A DNA stretch of 20,664 nucleotides, from positions 51,866,467 to 51,887,130 of the forward strand of contig JBOZIK010000001.1 of assembly GCA_051453625.1 (NCBI GenBank). The letters run 5' to 3'. Each line of letters starts with the position of its first letter. Within the stretch, counting starts at the first letter, position 1. The notes under the pieces are model-generated. The model was given only the letters and a program-made list of their open reading frames with translations. It did no database searches and was not told the origin of the DNA. Both the position numbers and the translations under genes were made by a program. Positions 10,369-20,007 of this stretch are shown piece by piece. This stretch comes from Welwitschia mirabilis (Eukaryota; Gnetophyta; Gnetopsida; Welwitschiales).

Positions 10369-10640
10369 ATGTTTTTTGATGGCGTATTAAATAAAAATGA
10401 TGGTTTTATAGGAGTAGAATTTTTTTAAAATAACTAAACAAGTTTAATTATTTTTCTTTAAGCTGAATTTCCCCTGTACAAATAACATTACTGAATATGA
10501 ATCCTTAGCTAGAGAAATTACAGTAGTAATTCAATCTCGTCTTAATAAACTACACATATTTGATGATTTACAATTGGTGGTTAACTAAATCTTGAGTAAA
10601 TATGAAGTGAGATCAAGGATCTTAGGCTTTTACATTGAAA
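10369..10640 (+). pseudogene. Second (archaeal-type) RNase H remnant
   Basis: MFFDGVLNKNDGFIGVEF (from 10369) matches the (Y/F)FDGAxNxxGxGxG(V/I) start of RNase H. After a broken stretch, LNFPCTNNITEYESLA (from 10463) matches L-x-F-x-(C/A)TNN-x-AEYEAL, and IFDDLQLVVN*ILSKYEV matches (V/I)xGDSQLV-x-(N/Q)Q-x-x-G-x-(Y/F)-x. The three acidic residues of the catalytic site (D in FDG, E in EYE, D in DLQ) are still encoded. It lies downstream of the ordinary RNase H, which is the arrangement described for plant Tat-clade elements. Confidence 0.78.
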
Positions 10641-10789
10641 GGATCATTGTGAAATTTTAGCCATTTCTAGAATTGAGAACTAATTCATTCATTATCTTTC
10701 AAGCTCTTCCCAAACTTGCTTCAAAGATCCATCTTTTTAAGAATACATCACATGTGCTAATTTGAATTGAAACTTTCTCAATGAATAAT

Positions 10790-12060
10790 TATTAACATGT
10801 AAAAATTGACATTTATCTAAAGAATATTAGATCAATTTATCATAGTGAAGATATTAATTTAATTGATTTAATTATAAAGATATATGTTTGGTTATTTTCT
10901 ATGTCATACTTAATCTTATGCATTTCTGCATGACATTTTCAAGAATTTAGTAGCATTTTAAAGCATGAAGCATAAATTTGAGCTGAACAAGTTGAAAATG
11001 CTAGCTGTGCTAATTACCTATACACTAGTGCCAGTTATTTAAAAAAACTTACCTCTAAAATTATGTTCTAAAATCATCATGGAAAAGTGATCAACTTCTG
11101 GTTGTGGGATTAGTTAGTTACTACATAAAAAACAACTATTATCTATAGTGAGATGTGGTGGCACCACAGGAGACACATGGTGATAGCATCGATTGGTAGA
11201 TGCATTATGATATAAAGGCTAAATGTTAAACTCATAAAGATAACCTTCATCAAAAAATAGAAGATGAAAGATCCTACCACCCTACCTAATGCTACATTAC
11301 AAAAGAATTATAACTGTCACCTAATACTAAAAGACAAACCATCTCGGCCTATTCTCATCTATAAAAAGGATCGAGTTCCCCTCATTGTAATATCATTTTT
11401 GGAATCCTCTCTTGTTGGTAAAGGCTTAGAAAGGAGCGATCATTATGTCATTCTAAAATCACTCTTTAGAAGCAAGATAGATTTGAGGCTATGTTTGAGG
11501 AGTTTTTGTCATATTTGCTTTCATCCTCTTATGTAATGTAATTCATATGTTTAATAAAGTAATAGTTGTTCATTCTTTATAATCAATTGAATTTCCTAAG
11601 GTTAATTTTGGCTTTAGCCATCTTTCTTGATAGATTTTGAGCATAATAGTTCTTACTTTCCATGCTTAAAGTAGGCTATGAAATATTAAAGAGACTAAGT
11701 AATTCACTAATGCTCATGTAGTAAATGAGATTATGTCACCACGATCTGAGCCATAATAACTTAATAATTTAAACTTTATTTCAGGAACTTACATGATATT
11801 ATTAAAGTAAAGATTTTACTATTAAATAATTTAAGCTAGACCTTTGGATTTATCTTGTTTTCCTACCTTTCCATTTAAGTTTTACTTATATTAATCTTGA
11901 ATCTCTATTTTATTTTAATTTATGGCAAGTTAAGAGAACTTTTTGTTGCTTTAGTTTAGTCATATCTTAATTTATCCTTGGGAAAAGAACGACATTGAGA
12001 TATATTATAATGAGGGTCTTGGTTTATATAAATTATAACATGGAGATATAGATAATGTCT
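10790..12060. other. Unexplained 1.2-kb stretch between RNase H2 and integrase, possible nested insertion
   Basis: In related elements these two domains are separated by only a few hundred bases at most, so much of this stretch looks inserted. It contains a 90-codon open frame (11264-11536, MKDPTTLPNA... to ...CFHPLM) with no recognised family, followed by a T-rich stretch with AATAAA near 11553. That open frame is longer than almost all others nearby but has no other sign of being a gene. I found no terminal repeats that define an insert. Confidence 0.4.
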
Positions 12061-13240
12061 AATGATAATCATTTAGAGTTATCACAAGATGAAGTTAATC
12101 AACTGGTGAAAAATTCTAAAATGACTAATGAATGGTACGATACATGGATGAATAACATCATTGATCAAGAATTACCAAAAAGATTTACATCTCTATAAAG
12201 TTAAAAGTTTTGAGATCAAACCACTCATTTCATAATGATTCAAACTCCACTATACTAGAACATGATGGTGTCTTATTAATATGCCTAAAATCAAATGAAG
12301 ATACCTATATCTTAAAGAAAATACATGCCAATCTATGTGATCCCCATCAAGGTGCAAAATCACTATTAACCCATGTTATAAAATCTATTTAATTCTAGAA
12401 AATCATGAGTGATGGATGTTTTAAAATAGTAAAAACATGTTACACTTTTAGAACCTTTCACCAAAGATACATCAATCACCTAATAATCTTTTTTCCTTTG
12501 ATCCTATTTGGGTCTTTAGAAAATGGAGTATGGATTTAATTGATACTATTATATCAACTTCATCTAAGTAATATGCATTCATGCTTATTGTAAAAGATTA
12601 TTTTTAAAATTGGATAAAAGGAATAGTACCATTATGATAAATGACCATTAAAAATAAAATCTAAAAATTTATCTAAGATTACATCATTACAAGATTTGTT
12701 ACACTTTATATAATTGTCATTGGTAATGATACATAGTTTAAATCTACTAAACTATAAAATTTCTTGAATAAATTTGGGATAAAACATTCATTTCTTACTT
12801 CATGTTACCTCAGGAAAATGGTGAGGTTAAAGCTACAAAAAAATTGATCATAAACTACCTCAAGAAATTACTGCAAATAAACTCAAAACTTGGCATGAAA
12901 AATTACCTTTTTACATTATGGGTCTATCATACTATTGTAAAAACTACTGTGAGGACAACTCCATTTTAACTAATTGACGAGATCAAAGTAGTTTTACCAA
13001 TACAAATCCAAATTTCAACATTGAAAAATCTAACCAAAGATCTCAAATTATCTAATGTCTAAAAGGAAACACATCTTGATTAGTTAGATACTCTAGAAGA
13101 ACAAAGGGTGGAAGCTTTACAATATATATAAATTTACCAAAAATGAGTGAGTGATGCATATAAGAAGTATGTGAATTCACAGTATTATACCATGAATGAC
13201 ATTGTATTAAAAGAAAACTTAACTAAGAAAACCTCAAGAT
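12061..13240 (+). pseudogene. Gypsy integrase remnant
   Basis: Frame 12210-12392 has SNEDTYILKKIHANLCDPHQ, the start of the HHCC zinc-binding domain (both histidines kept), and GCFKIVKTCYTF follows (about 12412) with two of the cysteines. WSMDLIDTI (about 12522), VKDYF-NWIKGI, GNDT (about 12726) and ENGEVKATKKL (about 12812) give the core with D, D and E all still recognisable across frame shifts. WVYHTIVKTTVRTTPF (from about 12920) matches the W-A-YRTT...T-x-xTPF segment. EEQRVEALQYI and VSDAYKKYVN (about 13095-13170) match the C-terminal part. Stops and shifts are frequent. Confidence 0.85.
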
Positions 13241-13870
13241 TTTCATTGAAGTGGTTATGACCATATATCATTTCATGAACATTTGACAAAGAAGCGTATA
13301 ATCTCAAAAGTTTATATAGCACCGAAGAGAAAGAACCAATAAATTCTTTCTACCTTTAATCATATTACTAATAAAATTCATCTTATGAGTCACATCCTTA
13401 TTGTACGCACTGATTTAGCTATTTTATGCATTTTTGTTGTCATTTCATGCATTTCCTATTACATTTATTTTTGTGGTAAAATGTGTAGTTTACTTTTTTT
13501 GTTATTATTCATCTAGGATAGCATGTTTTATATGTATGTCATATAGATTTCATATTTGATGTGGCTGTTTGTGTTTTATAGATCAGAACTAAGCATGTAC
13601 ATCAAATTGTTGAAATGATACATTCTACTAATGTACATGGATGATGTAGAGAAGGGCATGCACATGGAAAACCCTTTTATTGCTTATGATGCTAGATTTA
13701 TCATATTTGATGTTCCACTGTATGATGCTTCCTAACTCGAGGAGGAGGATGATGACATTTACCATGATAACATTGATGGTGATGTACACAAGCCTCCTTT
13801 TACCATGATTCATACCTTATCATGAGCTTTTTTATATTACTTATTCATGCATTACATGTGTTATTTTACT
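13241..13870 (+). other. End of gypsy Pol and start of its 3' non-coding region
   Basis: KRIISKVYIAPKRK-like codons near 13292 are probably the last trace of Pol. Beyond this an acidic stretch, LEEEDDDIYHDNIDGDV (about 13735-13790), reads on the plus strand after a stop. It is not recognised and is followed by stops. The rest is AT-rich. Confidence 0.4.
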
Positions 13871-14033
13871 AAATAGTAAAATACACATATCCCATTTATC
13901 ATGTATCTGAGGTTTTCCTTATCCATCTCTTTTATCTTCTTCTTATTACTTCTTATCTCATTTTACCCATGGTCAACATTTCATCTCATTAGTCCCAATT
14001 TCACTATGTTCACAACTATATTCTTTCTTATTT

Positions 14034-14043
14034 NNNNNNNNNN
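14034..14043. other. Assembly gap (10 N)
   Basis: Ten N between a T-rich run and a purine island inside the pyrimidine-rich region; probably a collapsed or unresolved low-complexity tract. Confidence 0.99.
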
Positions 14044-14745
14044 TATTTTAAGGAAAAAACAAAGAAAAAAATTGCAACTATGTAAAACAAAAAAGGACAC
14101 ATGATTGTATATCTCAAAATTATCAGCTCTAGGATCATCAGTTTCAAGATCATCAGCTTTGACATCAATCTTGTAGCTTATCACAGTATGTAACTTAGTT
14201 ACTTAGTTGTCCTATTTTAATAGGTTTACTTATTATTTGAGGTTACATACATTTTAGCACCTAATTCTCCATTTTACATTACACTTTCCCTTCACTTATT
14301 TCTATTTCACTAATGGAAAATTCTCCTTGTACATTCTCTTTTATTATATTTTCTTGATCATGGAATCATTTACTTCCTTGCCCCTTTTCGACCATTATGA
14401 TGTATTACTTTCATCCCTTTTATCTTATTTAGTCATCTTCATCTACCTCGTAGTGACTTTGTCGTCATTCTTACCATAGTCCATATTTCTATGCCATATT
14501 AGTATCTACTCAATGTTCAAATTAATGTCTACTATTGTTGAGTACATTTCATGATACATTGTACTACATCATGTCAGAGGGATGCCCATTCCCTTTTTAC
14601 CATCCTTTTGACTCCTTTACTAGATTTTGTAATGATCCTTATCTATTGTATTATTATCCTTTATCATTTTAACCTCCATTTCCCACTTCATCTTATTCTC
14701 ATTTACCAATTCATAACTTCATGGTTTTTGGGGTAGGTGTTATTT

Positions 14746-14769
14746 NNNNNNNNNNNNNNNNNNNNNNNN
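14746..14769. other. Assembly gap (24 N)
   Basis: Twenty-four N inside the pyrimidine-rich region, between TGTTATTT and AAATTTCACC. The size may be an estimate. Confidence 0.99.
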
Positions 14770-14879
14770 AAATTTCACCCTTTTCTTATTTATCATATCA
14801 TTCATCCTGCATTTTTATATATTTCCATTTTTACCATTTGAGCATTCCTCATGTAATTTTTCATTTATCACTTATTAAT

Positions 14880-15000
14880 AAAAGACAAGGAAACAAAAAA
14901 AAGAAAGCAAAGAAAAGAAAATAAAGAAAAATAAAAATTTTTAAAATGATAATTTTTTAAAAAAATTAAAAAAAGAAAAAAATAGAATAAAAAAATTTTT
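14880..15000. repeat. A/G-rich low-complexity tract
   Basis: About 120 bases consist almost only of A with scattered G and T (AAAGAAAGCAAAGAAAAGAA and similar), then runs of T alternating with A. It could act as an extra polypurine primer site of the retroelement, but it is just as likely simple-sequence slippage. Confidence 0.8.
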
Positions 15001-15081
15001 CATACATATGAAAACTTACAAGTATACATGCCTAACTTGATTTCATGTTTTTGACATGAGATTCACTTTTCATCTTATGTC

Positions 15082-15560
15082 AAAAAAGGGGTAACTATAG
15101 GGACATATTTACATTTTTCCACCATCATTGTCATTTATACTCATCATTTTCATCTGTTATCATTTTTGAATCTTTATGACTATGTTTTTCCTTATTTTTT
15201 CTTTTTCTTATTTTACTATAATTCCTCTTATATATATTTAATAGCCCTCCCTTTCTATGCCCTATGACTACCATATATTTTCCTCTAACTAATACTTCTT
15301 ACCTATGAAGTATTTAGGGCCTTTTCATAACCCCTCTTTAAAAGAAACATTATCCAAAATTTTAACTTATCTACATTTCCCATCCTGCCATACTTTATTT
15401 TATTATTCTATGCCTATGCCTTCTATTTCCAAGTAACCCTTCACATTGTCTCTTTAAATGCCTTTTTACATACGTACCATTAAGTATTCACCTTATGTTT
15501 CCTTAGCCCTCTTTAATTACCAATGGATTTCACCTAGGTAAGTACCCTTAAATGCTATTA
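15082..15560 (+). mobile_element. Candidate polypurine tract and 3' LTR of the gypsy element
   Basis: AAAAAAGGGG at 15082-15091 is a typical polypurine tract, in the right place and orientation. The sequence after it (TAACTATAGGGACATATT...) would be the start of the 3' LTR, but the usual TG start is not visible, no matching 5' LTR was found, and the right end is only a guess where the T/C-rich bias stops. Treat it as weak. Confidence 0.35.
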
Positions 15561-16080
15561 GCTTGTTTTTCAATATAAACATATCAAGGTTGATAAAGAG
15601 TAGAATTGTTTTCAAGAGGCAAAATGATCATGAATTTGATAAAAGTTACAAATTTGAATGGTTGTGAGTTGATGAAGTAGTATATTTATAATCAAACTTC
15701 ATTAAAATAAGGAGGAGTATTTGATTGGTCTTACTGATAGACTTTATATTAAAGTTTTTGTTTAAAATAAAGTAAGAGTGATATCTTGATATTTGATAAA
15801 GTTGTACTTTGTAAATGGAGAAGTTCATCCACTGTAAATTATGTTGTGCTTTTTACATTGCCAACAAATATAATTAGAATCTCATAATTATATCCTTTTA
15901 TTAATAACATTTAAGAGAGGAATCAACATTCACAGGAGAAGAAAAAGAAGGAGGACTATCTATTCTCATTTGGTTATTAGTAATGTAGCTAGCACATTTT
16001 GTCATGCTCTCTATCAAATATATCTTAAGCAAAGAGAATATCTATAGTTAGGTCTTATGAAAAGTAATATATACTAATAT
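15561..16080. other. AT-rich sequence, no gene seen
   Basis: Between the presumed gypsy LTR and the integrase of the second element. An open frame on the minus strand (15646-15828) gives no recognisable product. It is probably the unrecognisable front part of the second element or part of an LTR. Confidence 0.5.
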
Positions 16081-16082
16081 GT

Positions 16083-16860
16083 GTGGATTAGTTAACTAAA
16101 CAGATAGAGGTAGAAGTTGTTCTTACTTATTCTACTAAAATTGTCATTAAGGTTTTATGAAAAAAAAATTTTGTATAGATTTGGTATGTCTAGAAGTCTT
16201 ATATCAGATAGAAGAACTCATTTCACTAGCTATACCTTTGTAAAGTTTTTATTTAAATTAGGAATTCATCATAAACTCTCTTATGCTTATGATCCTCAAT
16301 CTAATTATCAAGAAGAAGTCATAAATAGGGAATTGAATAAAATCATAACTAAGAGTGTCAATACTAAAAGAATAGATTGGACTTTAAAACTTGATGAAGC
16401 ATTATGGACTTACAAAATAACATGAAAAAGTGGCACAGGATTTTCCCCATAATAACTACTTTATAGAAGAAAAAGTAACTTTACTTATTGAATTAAAGAT
16501 AAAATCTTATAAAGTAGCTAAATAATTAGATTCCAACATTCCCTAAGCACAAGAAGAATGGATTCAGAACATGAATAAGTTAGAGGAAGATAGAAAAGAA
16601 GCTGTAATGAAGAAAAAGTTGGTGCAATAAAATTTTAAAACATGAGATGATAATAAGATCTAAAAAATTAGCTTTCAAATAGGAGATGATGTGTTAGTCT
16701 TTGATCCCAAATATATAGCAACAAATAAAAAGTATGTTAAAAAAGGATTAAAACTTATACTATGAAAAAAATATTACCTAAACAGGTGATGGAAATATTT
16801 AATCATGAGCTATAAGAGATATATTAAGTTAATAGGCATAGGATTAAAACTTATACCAAG
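16083..16860 (+). pseudogene. Integrase and Pol C-terminus of a second Ty3/gypsy element
   Basis: VD*LTKQIEVEVVLTYSTKI (from 16084) and, after a shift in an A-run, KKILYRFGMSRSLISD (from 16159) begin a frame open to 16425. It has SDRRTHF (second catalytic D), YDPQSNYQEEVINRE (catalytic E) and RIDWTLKLDEALWTYK, matching YHPQxNGQxEVxNRE and (R/K)DW-x-x-x-LxDALWAYR. Further on, LDSNIP*AQEEWIQ, NKLEEDRKEAVMKKK and FQIGDDVLVFDP (about 16520-16710) match the GPY-like C-terminal part, and VNRHRIKTYT (about 16830) matches VNGHRLKxY. The sequence clearly differs from the first integrase, so this is a separate element lineage. Its reverse transcriptase and LTRs are not seen. Confidence 0.82.
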
Positions 16861-17700
16861 GGGATTTCTCTATAGAAACATTAGGACAGTCCTATAGGGC
16901 ATAAAGGATATTGGCCCTAAAGATCTTAGTGTAAAGCTTAGGTAATAATAATAATAAGTCTAATGCTTTAAAAAAGAAAATATCTTTTTATTTTATAAAA
17001 TTTTGCACATGGATTGCTTTTCAACATAAAATGAGTAAGACTTTAAAAAGGAGAAGATGTAAAAGAGAGTATTCCTGAATAGTTGAAAAAGAAGAATGCA
17101 AGTGTAGTTATTCTTATCATATATGTACTAAAAAAAAAACAATGTTCTATTATACGTACATTGGGGTAAATATTCCTAAAAGGGGCCTTTAGCAAGGTAA
17201 GAAGGTAGTTGTAAGAATTTCACCAAAGGATCAGTTAACCATGATCTCGATGAAGAATCTTATAGGTCCATATCCTTTTAGCAGTGATTACACTCTCTTC
17301 ATTACAAGTGTTTTTCAACACTGATAAATACCTTAACTTAAAATTATAAAGGGATAGTTATGCTCTAGGTGTCATCTAAGGCCTAGCTAATCATTAATAT
17401 TCTCTTCAAGTTAAATGTGTTTAATATATTAGAAGAATAACCGCATTAGTAAAATCATTTTAAAAATTCAGGATACTCAATAAAGCATCTTCTTCCATAT
17501 TGAGGCAACAAGTTTTATGATGAAAGAAAAACCCATTGAGCAATAAGTATTATTACATTAAGATAGAAATAAGTATTGAAGTAAGAGACAATCATTACAA
17601 TAAAAATTTCTATTTATATAGTAGTAATTTTAAATAACCTAAGTAGTTCTACAATAAAATTTATTTTTAAGAAAGGAAAATAAGCAAAAATAAAACTCTA
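16861..17700. other. Post-integrase non-coding sequence, no gene seen
   Basis: AT-rich sequence with a small (AAT)4-type run near 16945. No domain or open frame of note. Probably the 3' untranslated part of the second gypsy element. Confidence 0.5.
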
Positions 17701-17707
17701 ACTACTA

Positions 17708-18256
17708 AAAATGACCCTTAAATTTATTCTTCCTACTTTACTTCCTCTAACTAGAGGATTCAGTAGATGGCAACATATGCAATTGGCTTAACATATCTAT
17801 TAAAATATTCAGTTTGGATGAGGGGCCATCCTAAAATCTTTAATAAACCACATCATCCTAGAAAACTATCTTCTTAAGTAACTTATCAAAATAAAGAGTT
17901 GTAAGACTTAGAGCTAAACTACTACCCTCTATCTGTTAAACGCTTCATTCTAGTTTTTGAATTTGACTAGCAAATAACTCTAGGAATACATCATACCTAT
18001 TGAGTTTATTAGTTAAGGCATCCCTCGGCTAAAAAGCTTAGATCCTAATATATTCAGTTGCAAAGTAATGAAGTATGAAATTAAAACAAGGTATGATTTC
18101 TTCATAACTAAATATGTTAAGCCTGTCCTCATGAAGGATGTCATCTACAGATGATAGAATATCCACAACAATTTTGTAGGATGGGAACTTGAAGGAATAC
18201 TTTGATTCGACTATCACTTGGGATAACATATAAGTCTTAATGATTCCACTTATCAA
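17708..18256 (-). pseudogene. Decayed minus-strand reading frame, unknown protein
   Basis: From 18256 down to 18038 the minus strand is open for 72 codons (IIKTYMLSQVIVESKYSF...FILHYFATEYIRI). The same frame then continues to about 17708 through some nine stops with no frame shift, with protein-like composition: KLNRYDVFLELFASQIQKLE, SSLALSLTTLYFDKLLKK, then DDVVY and SKLNILIDMLSQL. Several stops sit where Trp, Gln or Arg would be plausible, as expected from deamination. I do not recognise the family. It lies downstream of a plus-strand gypsy integrase, so one possibility is an antisense ORF of that element, as known in some plant gypsy elements; another is an independent element in reverse orientation. 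Confidence 0.45.
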
Positions 18257-18397
18257 ATGTATTGTGCTTAATATGTAGATAGGTTAAATTGGAGAAAATC
18301 AAATCACAAAATACACTAATCTAAGTCAAACCTAAAAGTTCATAGTATATAGAAAGTTCAGCTTGGATTTCATAAATGCTAAATCATAATTAACTAA

Positions 18398-18611
18398 AGA
18401 CGTCTGCACATGTGAAGATGTCTATGTAAAAGACATCTATTGCATTAAATAAACTTATGCTAAACACATTTTAATCATAGAGAAAGACCTTTATTTTGAT
18501 GAAGATGTCTATACTTAAGGAAGGACCTAATATAGGTGAAAGACATCTATCACATTTAGGATGTTTATACTATTTAATTATTGGAAGATGTCTACATAGT
18601 TGAAGATGTTT
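18398..18611. repeat. Array of AGACGTCT-type palindromes
   Basis: A perfect palindrome AGACGTCT stands at 18398. Derivatives AGATGTCT or AGACATCT follow at 18416, 18431, 18503, 18541 and 18586, with weaker forms at 18485 (AGACCTTT), 18522 (AGGACCTA), 18558 and 18604 (AGATGTTT). Many neighbours are spaced 17-19 bp apart (18398/18416, 18485/18503, 18522/18541/18558, 18586/18604). The two main derivatives are exactly what C-to-T change at the central CpG on either strand would give. It lies about 1 kb upstream of a copia primer binding site, so probably inside that element's 5' LTR. Confidence 0.7.
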
Positions 18612-18660
18612 GTACTAAACTAAAAGAGGTAACAAAGACTGTATTATGATGAATTATCTA

Positions 18661-19022
18661 NNNNNNNNNNNNNNNNNNNNNNNNNNNNNNNNNNNNNNNN
18701 NNNNNNNNNNNNNNNNNNNNNNNNNNNNNNNNNNNNNNNNNNNNNNNNNNNNNNNNNNNNNNNNNNNNNNNNNNNNNNNNNNNNNNNNNNNNNNNNNNNN
18801 NNNNNNNNNNNNNNNNNNNNNNNNNNNNNNNNNNNNNNNNNNNNNNNNNNNNNNNNNNNNNNNNNNNNNNNNNNNNNNNNNNNNNNNNNNNNNNNNNNNN
18901 NNNNNNNNNNNNNNNNNNNNNNNNNNNNNNNNNNNNNNNNNNNNNNNNNNNNNNNNNNNNNNNNNNNNNNNNNNNNNNNNNNNNNNNNNNNNNNNNNNNN
19001 NNNNNNNNNNNNNNNNNNNNNN
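18661..19022. other. Assembly gap (362 N)
   Basis: A run of 362 N inside the presumed copia LTR, immediately after the palindrome array. Reading frames reported across it are artefacts. Confidence 0.99.
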
Positions 19023-19635
19023 TTTAGATATCTTTTGCAAGGGACTATCTGTGAATATATCATTTGATCATTATCTATTACAATTCTATATCACTCTAAT
19101 ATTTGACACTCATGGGTAATAACAACAAGAAAGAACTTAAGCAGTTCATCAAAGATATATCTCATTAGGCTTATTATTTCAATTGTTATCGTTGTTTGTT
19201 GGAACTTAAATTGTAGGGCTATTAGATTTTTAAATTCATTCATTATAGCACATTTCTTATTATTAAAACAAATGATCCCTTACTAGGATTTTCATATTGT
19301 AAATCAACCCTTGTATGGATGTACTTCTGTGAGTGCTTATGAGCACATTTCTATTATTATTTTCTTGAATATCTCTAAGGTGAAAAGAGTGCTGCCTTAA
19401 AAGGAGCATTTCAATTGTATGTAAGATTAGTGGTGATCCTAATACACTATTTTTTTAGGTTAAGAATATTTATAGGTATGAGAGGAAGCTACCCTGTGTA
19501 TGTCAACATACTTAGATTTGGAAATTATGTTATTTTGGTAAGGTGTTTATTATATAGTTTTTAATTTATTTTTAGCTAAATTTATTTTTGGTAGACCTCA
19601 TTCATCCCTCCCCTCTAAGTTGAATTATTCTCAAG

Positions 19636-19646
19636 TGGTATCAGAG
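19636..19646 (+). promoter_or_regulatory. Retrotransposon primer binding site (tRNA-iMet type)
   Basis: TGGTATCAGAG is the standard minus-strand primer site complementary to the 3' end of plant initiator-methionine tRNA. It fixes the LTR end just to its left and the plus-strand orientation of the element. A gag frame begins about 40 bp downstream. Confidence 0.88.
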
Positions 19647-19688
19647 AGGGTACTCACAATAAGAAGTAACATCCTTAAGTGAACTATA

Positions 19689-20006
19689 AAAGGGGTGCCA
19701 TCTGTTGAACCTCCACTCTTCGATGAGACTAACTATGCCTATTAGAAGATAAGAAAGTAGGTGTACTTGTAATCTTATGAGTTTTAGGTTCAGCAAACCA
19801 TTAAAGATGATTACTCAGAACCTATAGAAACAACAATATACGCTGCCGAAAATTCCATTATACAAATCAAACGTAGAAGGAACTAGAAAGACAAAGAAAA
19901 GATATCCTTAATATACAACTTAAAAGAAAAGAATGCTTTTGTCTTAGCCCTTATAATAAAGGAGTTCAATAGAATAGCTAGATGCAAAATTGTAGAAGAG
20001 ATATGA
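19689..20006 (+). pseudogene. Ty1/copia gag remnant
   Basis: One unshifted frame of 105 codons reads VEPPLFDETNYAY*KIRK*VYL ... IKEFNRIARCKIVEEI*, matching copia Gag: PPxFDGxNYxxWKxxMxxYL near the N-terminus, and EFxRIxxxxTAKEIW later. It has six in-frame stops. Three of them, TAG in YAY*K, TAG in N*K and TGA in EEI*, stand where Trp or a similar TGG codon is usual. No frame shift has occurred, so the element decayed by substitution only. The similarity ends at 20006, where a new LTR seems to begin. Confidence 0.78.
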
Positions 20007-20007
20007 A

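Larger units (their letters stand above)
13871..15540 (+). repeat. Long pyrimidine-rich strand with purine islands
   Basis: For about 1.6 kb the plus strand is dominated by T and C (for example TTCTTCTTATTACTTCTTA at about 13937), broken by two short A/G-rich islands at about 14044-14100 and 14880-15000. Both small assembly gaps lie here, which fits low-complexity sequence that is hard to assemble. It sits between integrase and the polypurine tract, where Tat-like elements carry long untranslated sequence. No coding is seen. Confidence 0.6.
7150..15560 (+). mobile_element. Decayed Ty3/gypsy retrotransposon, Tat-like (dual RNase H)
   Basis: Domain remains appear in the plus-strand order gag (7264), protease (7868), reverse transcriptase (9126), RNase H (about 9700), a second RNase H of archaeal type (10369) and integrase (12126), then a long non-coding tail, a polypurine tract (15082-15091) and a possible 3' LTR. 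This order, with a second RNase H between RNase H and integrase, is known from the plant Tat clade. Every domain carries stops and frame shifts. No 5' LTR or primer site was recognised, and both outer limits are estimates. About 1.2 kb of unexplained sequence separates the second RNase H from integrase, so a nested insertion is likely. Confidence 0.75.
18398..19634 (+). mobile_element. Probable 5' LTR of a Ty1/copia element (interrupted by gap)
   Basis: The stretch upstream of the primer binding site ends with ATTCATCCCTCCCCTCTAAG, like the pyrimidine-rich LTR end common in plant copia elements, especially Sirevirus-like ones. A palindrome array lies at its left. The start is not defined: no clear TG terminus was found, and 362 unknown bases interrupt it. 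A length near 1.2 kb would be ordinary for a Sirevirus-type LTR. The lineage is an inference. Confidence 0.5.

Noticed and set aside
15082-15091. AAAAAAGGGG as firm proof of a 3' LTR start
   Set aside because: No TG terminus and no matching 5' LTR could be found, so it is kept only as a low-confidence candidate.
18644-19119. Long frames on both strands across 18661-19022
   Set aside because: They consist almost only of N from the assembly gap.
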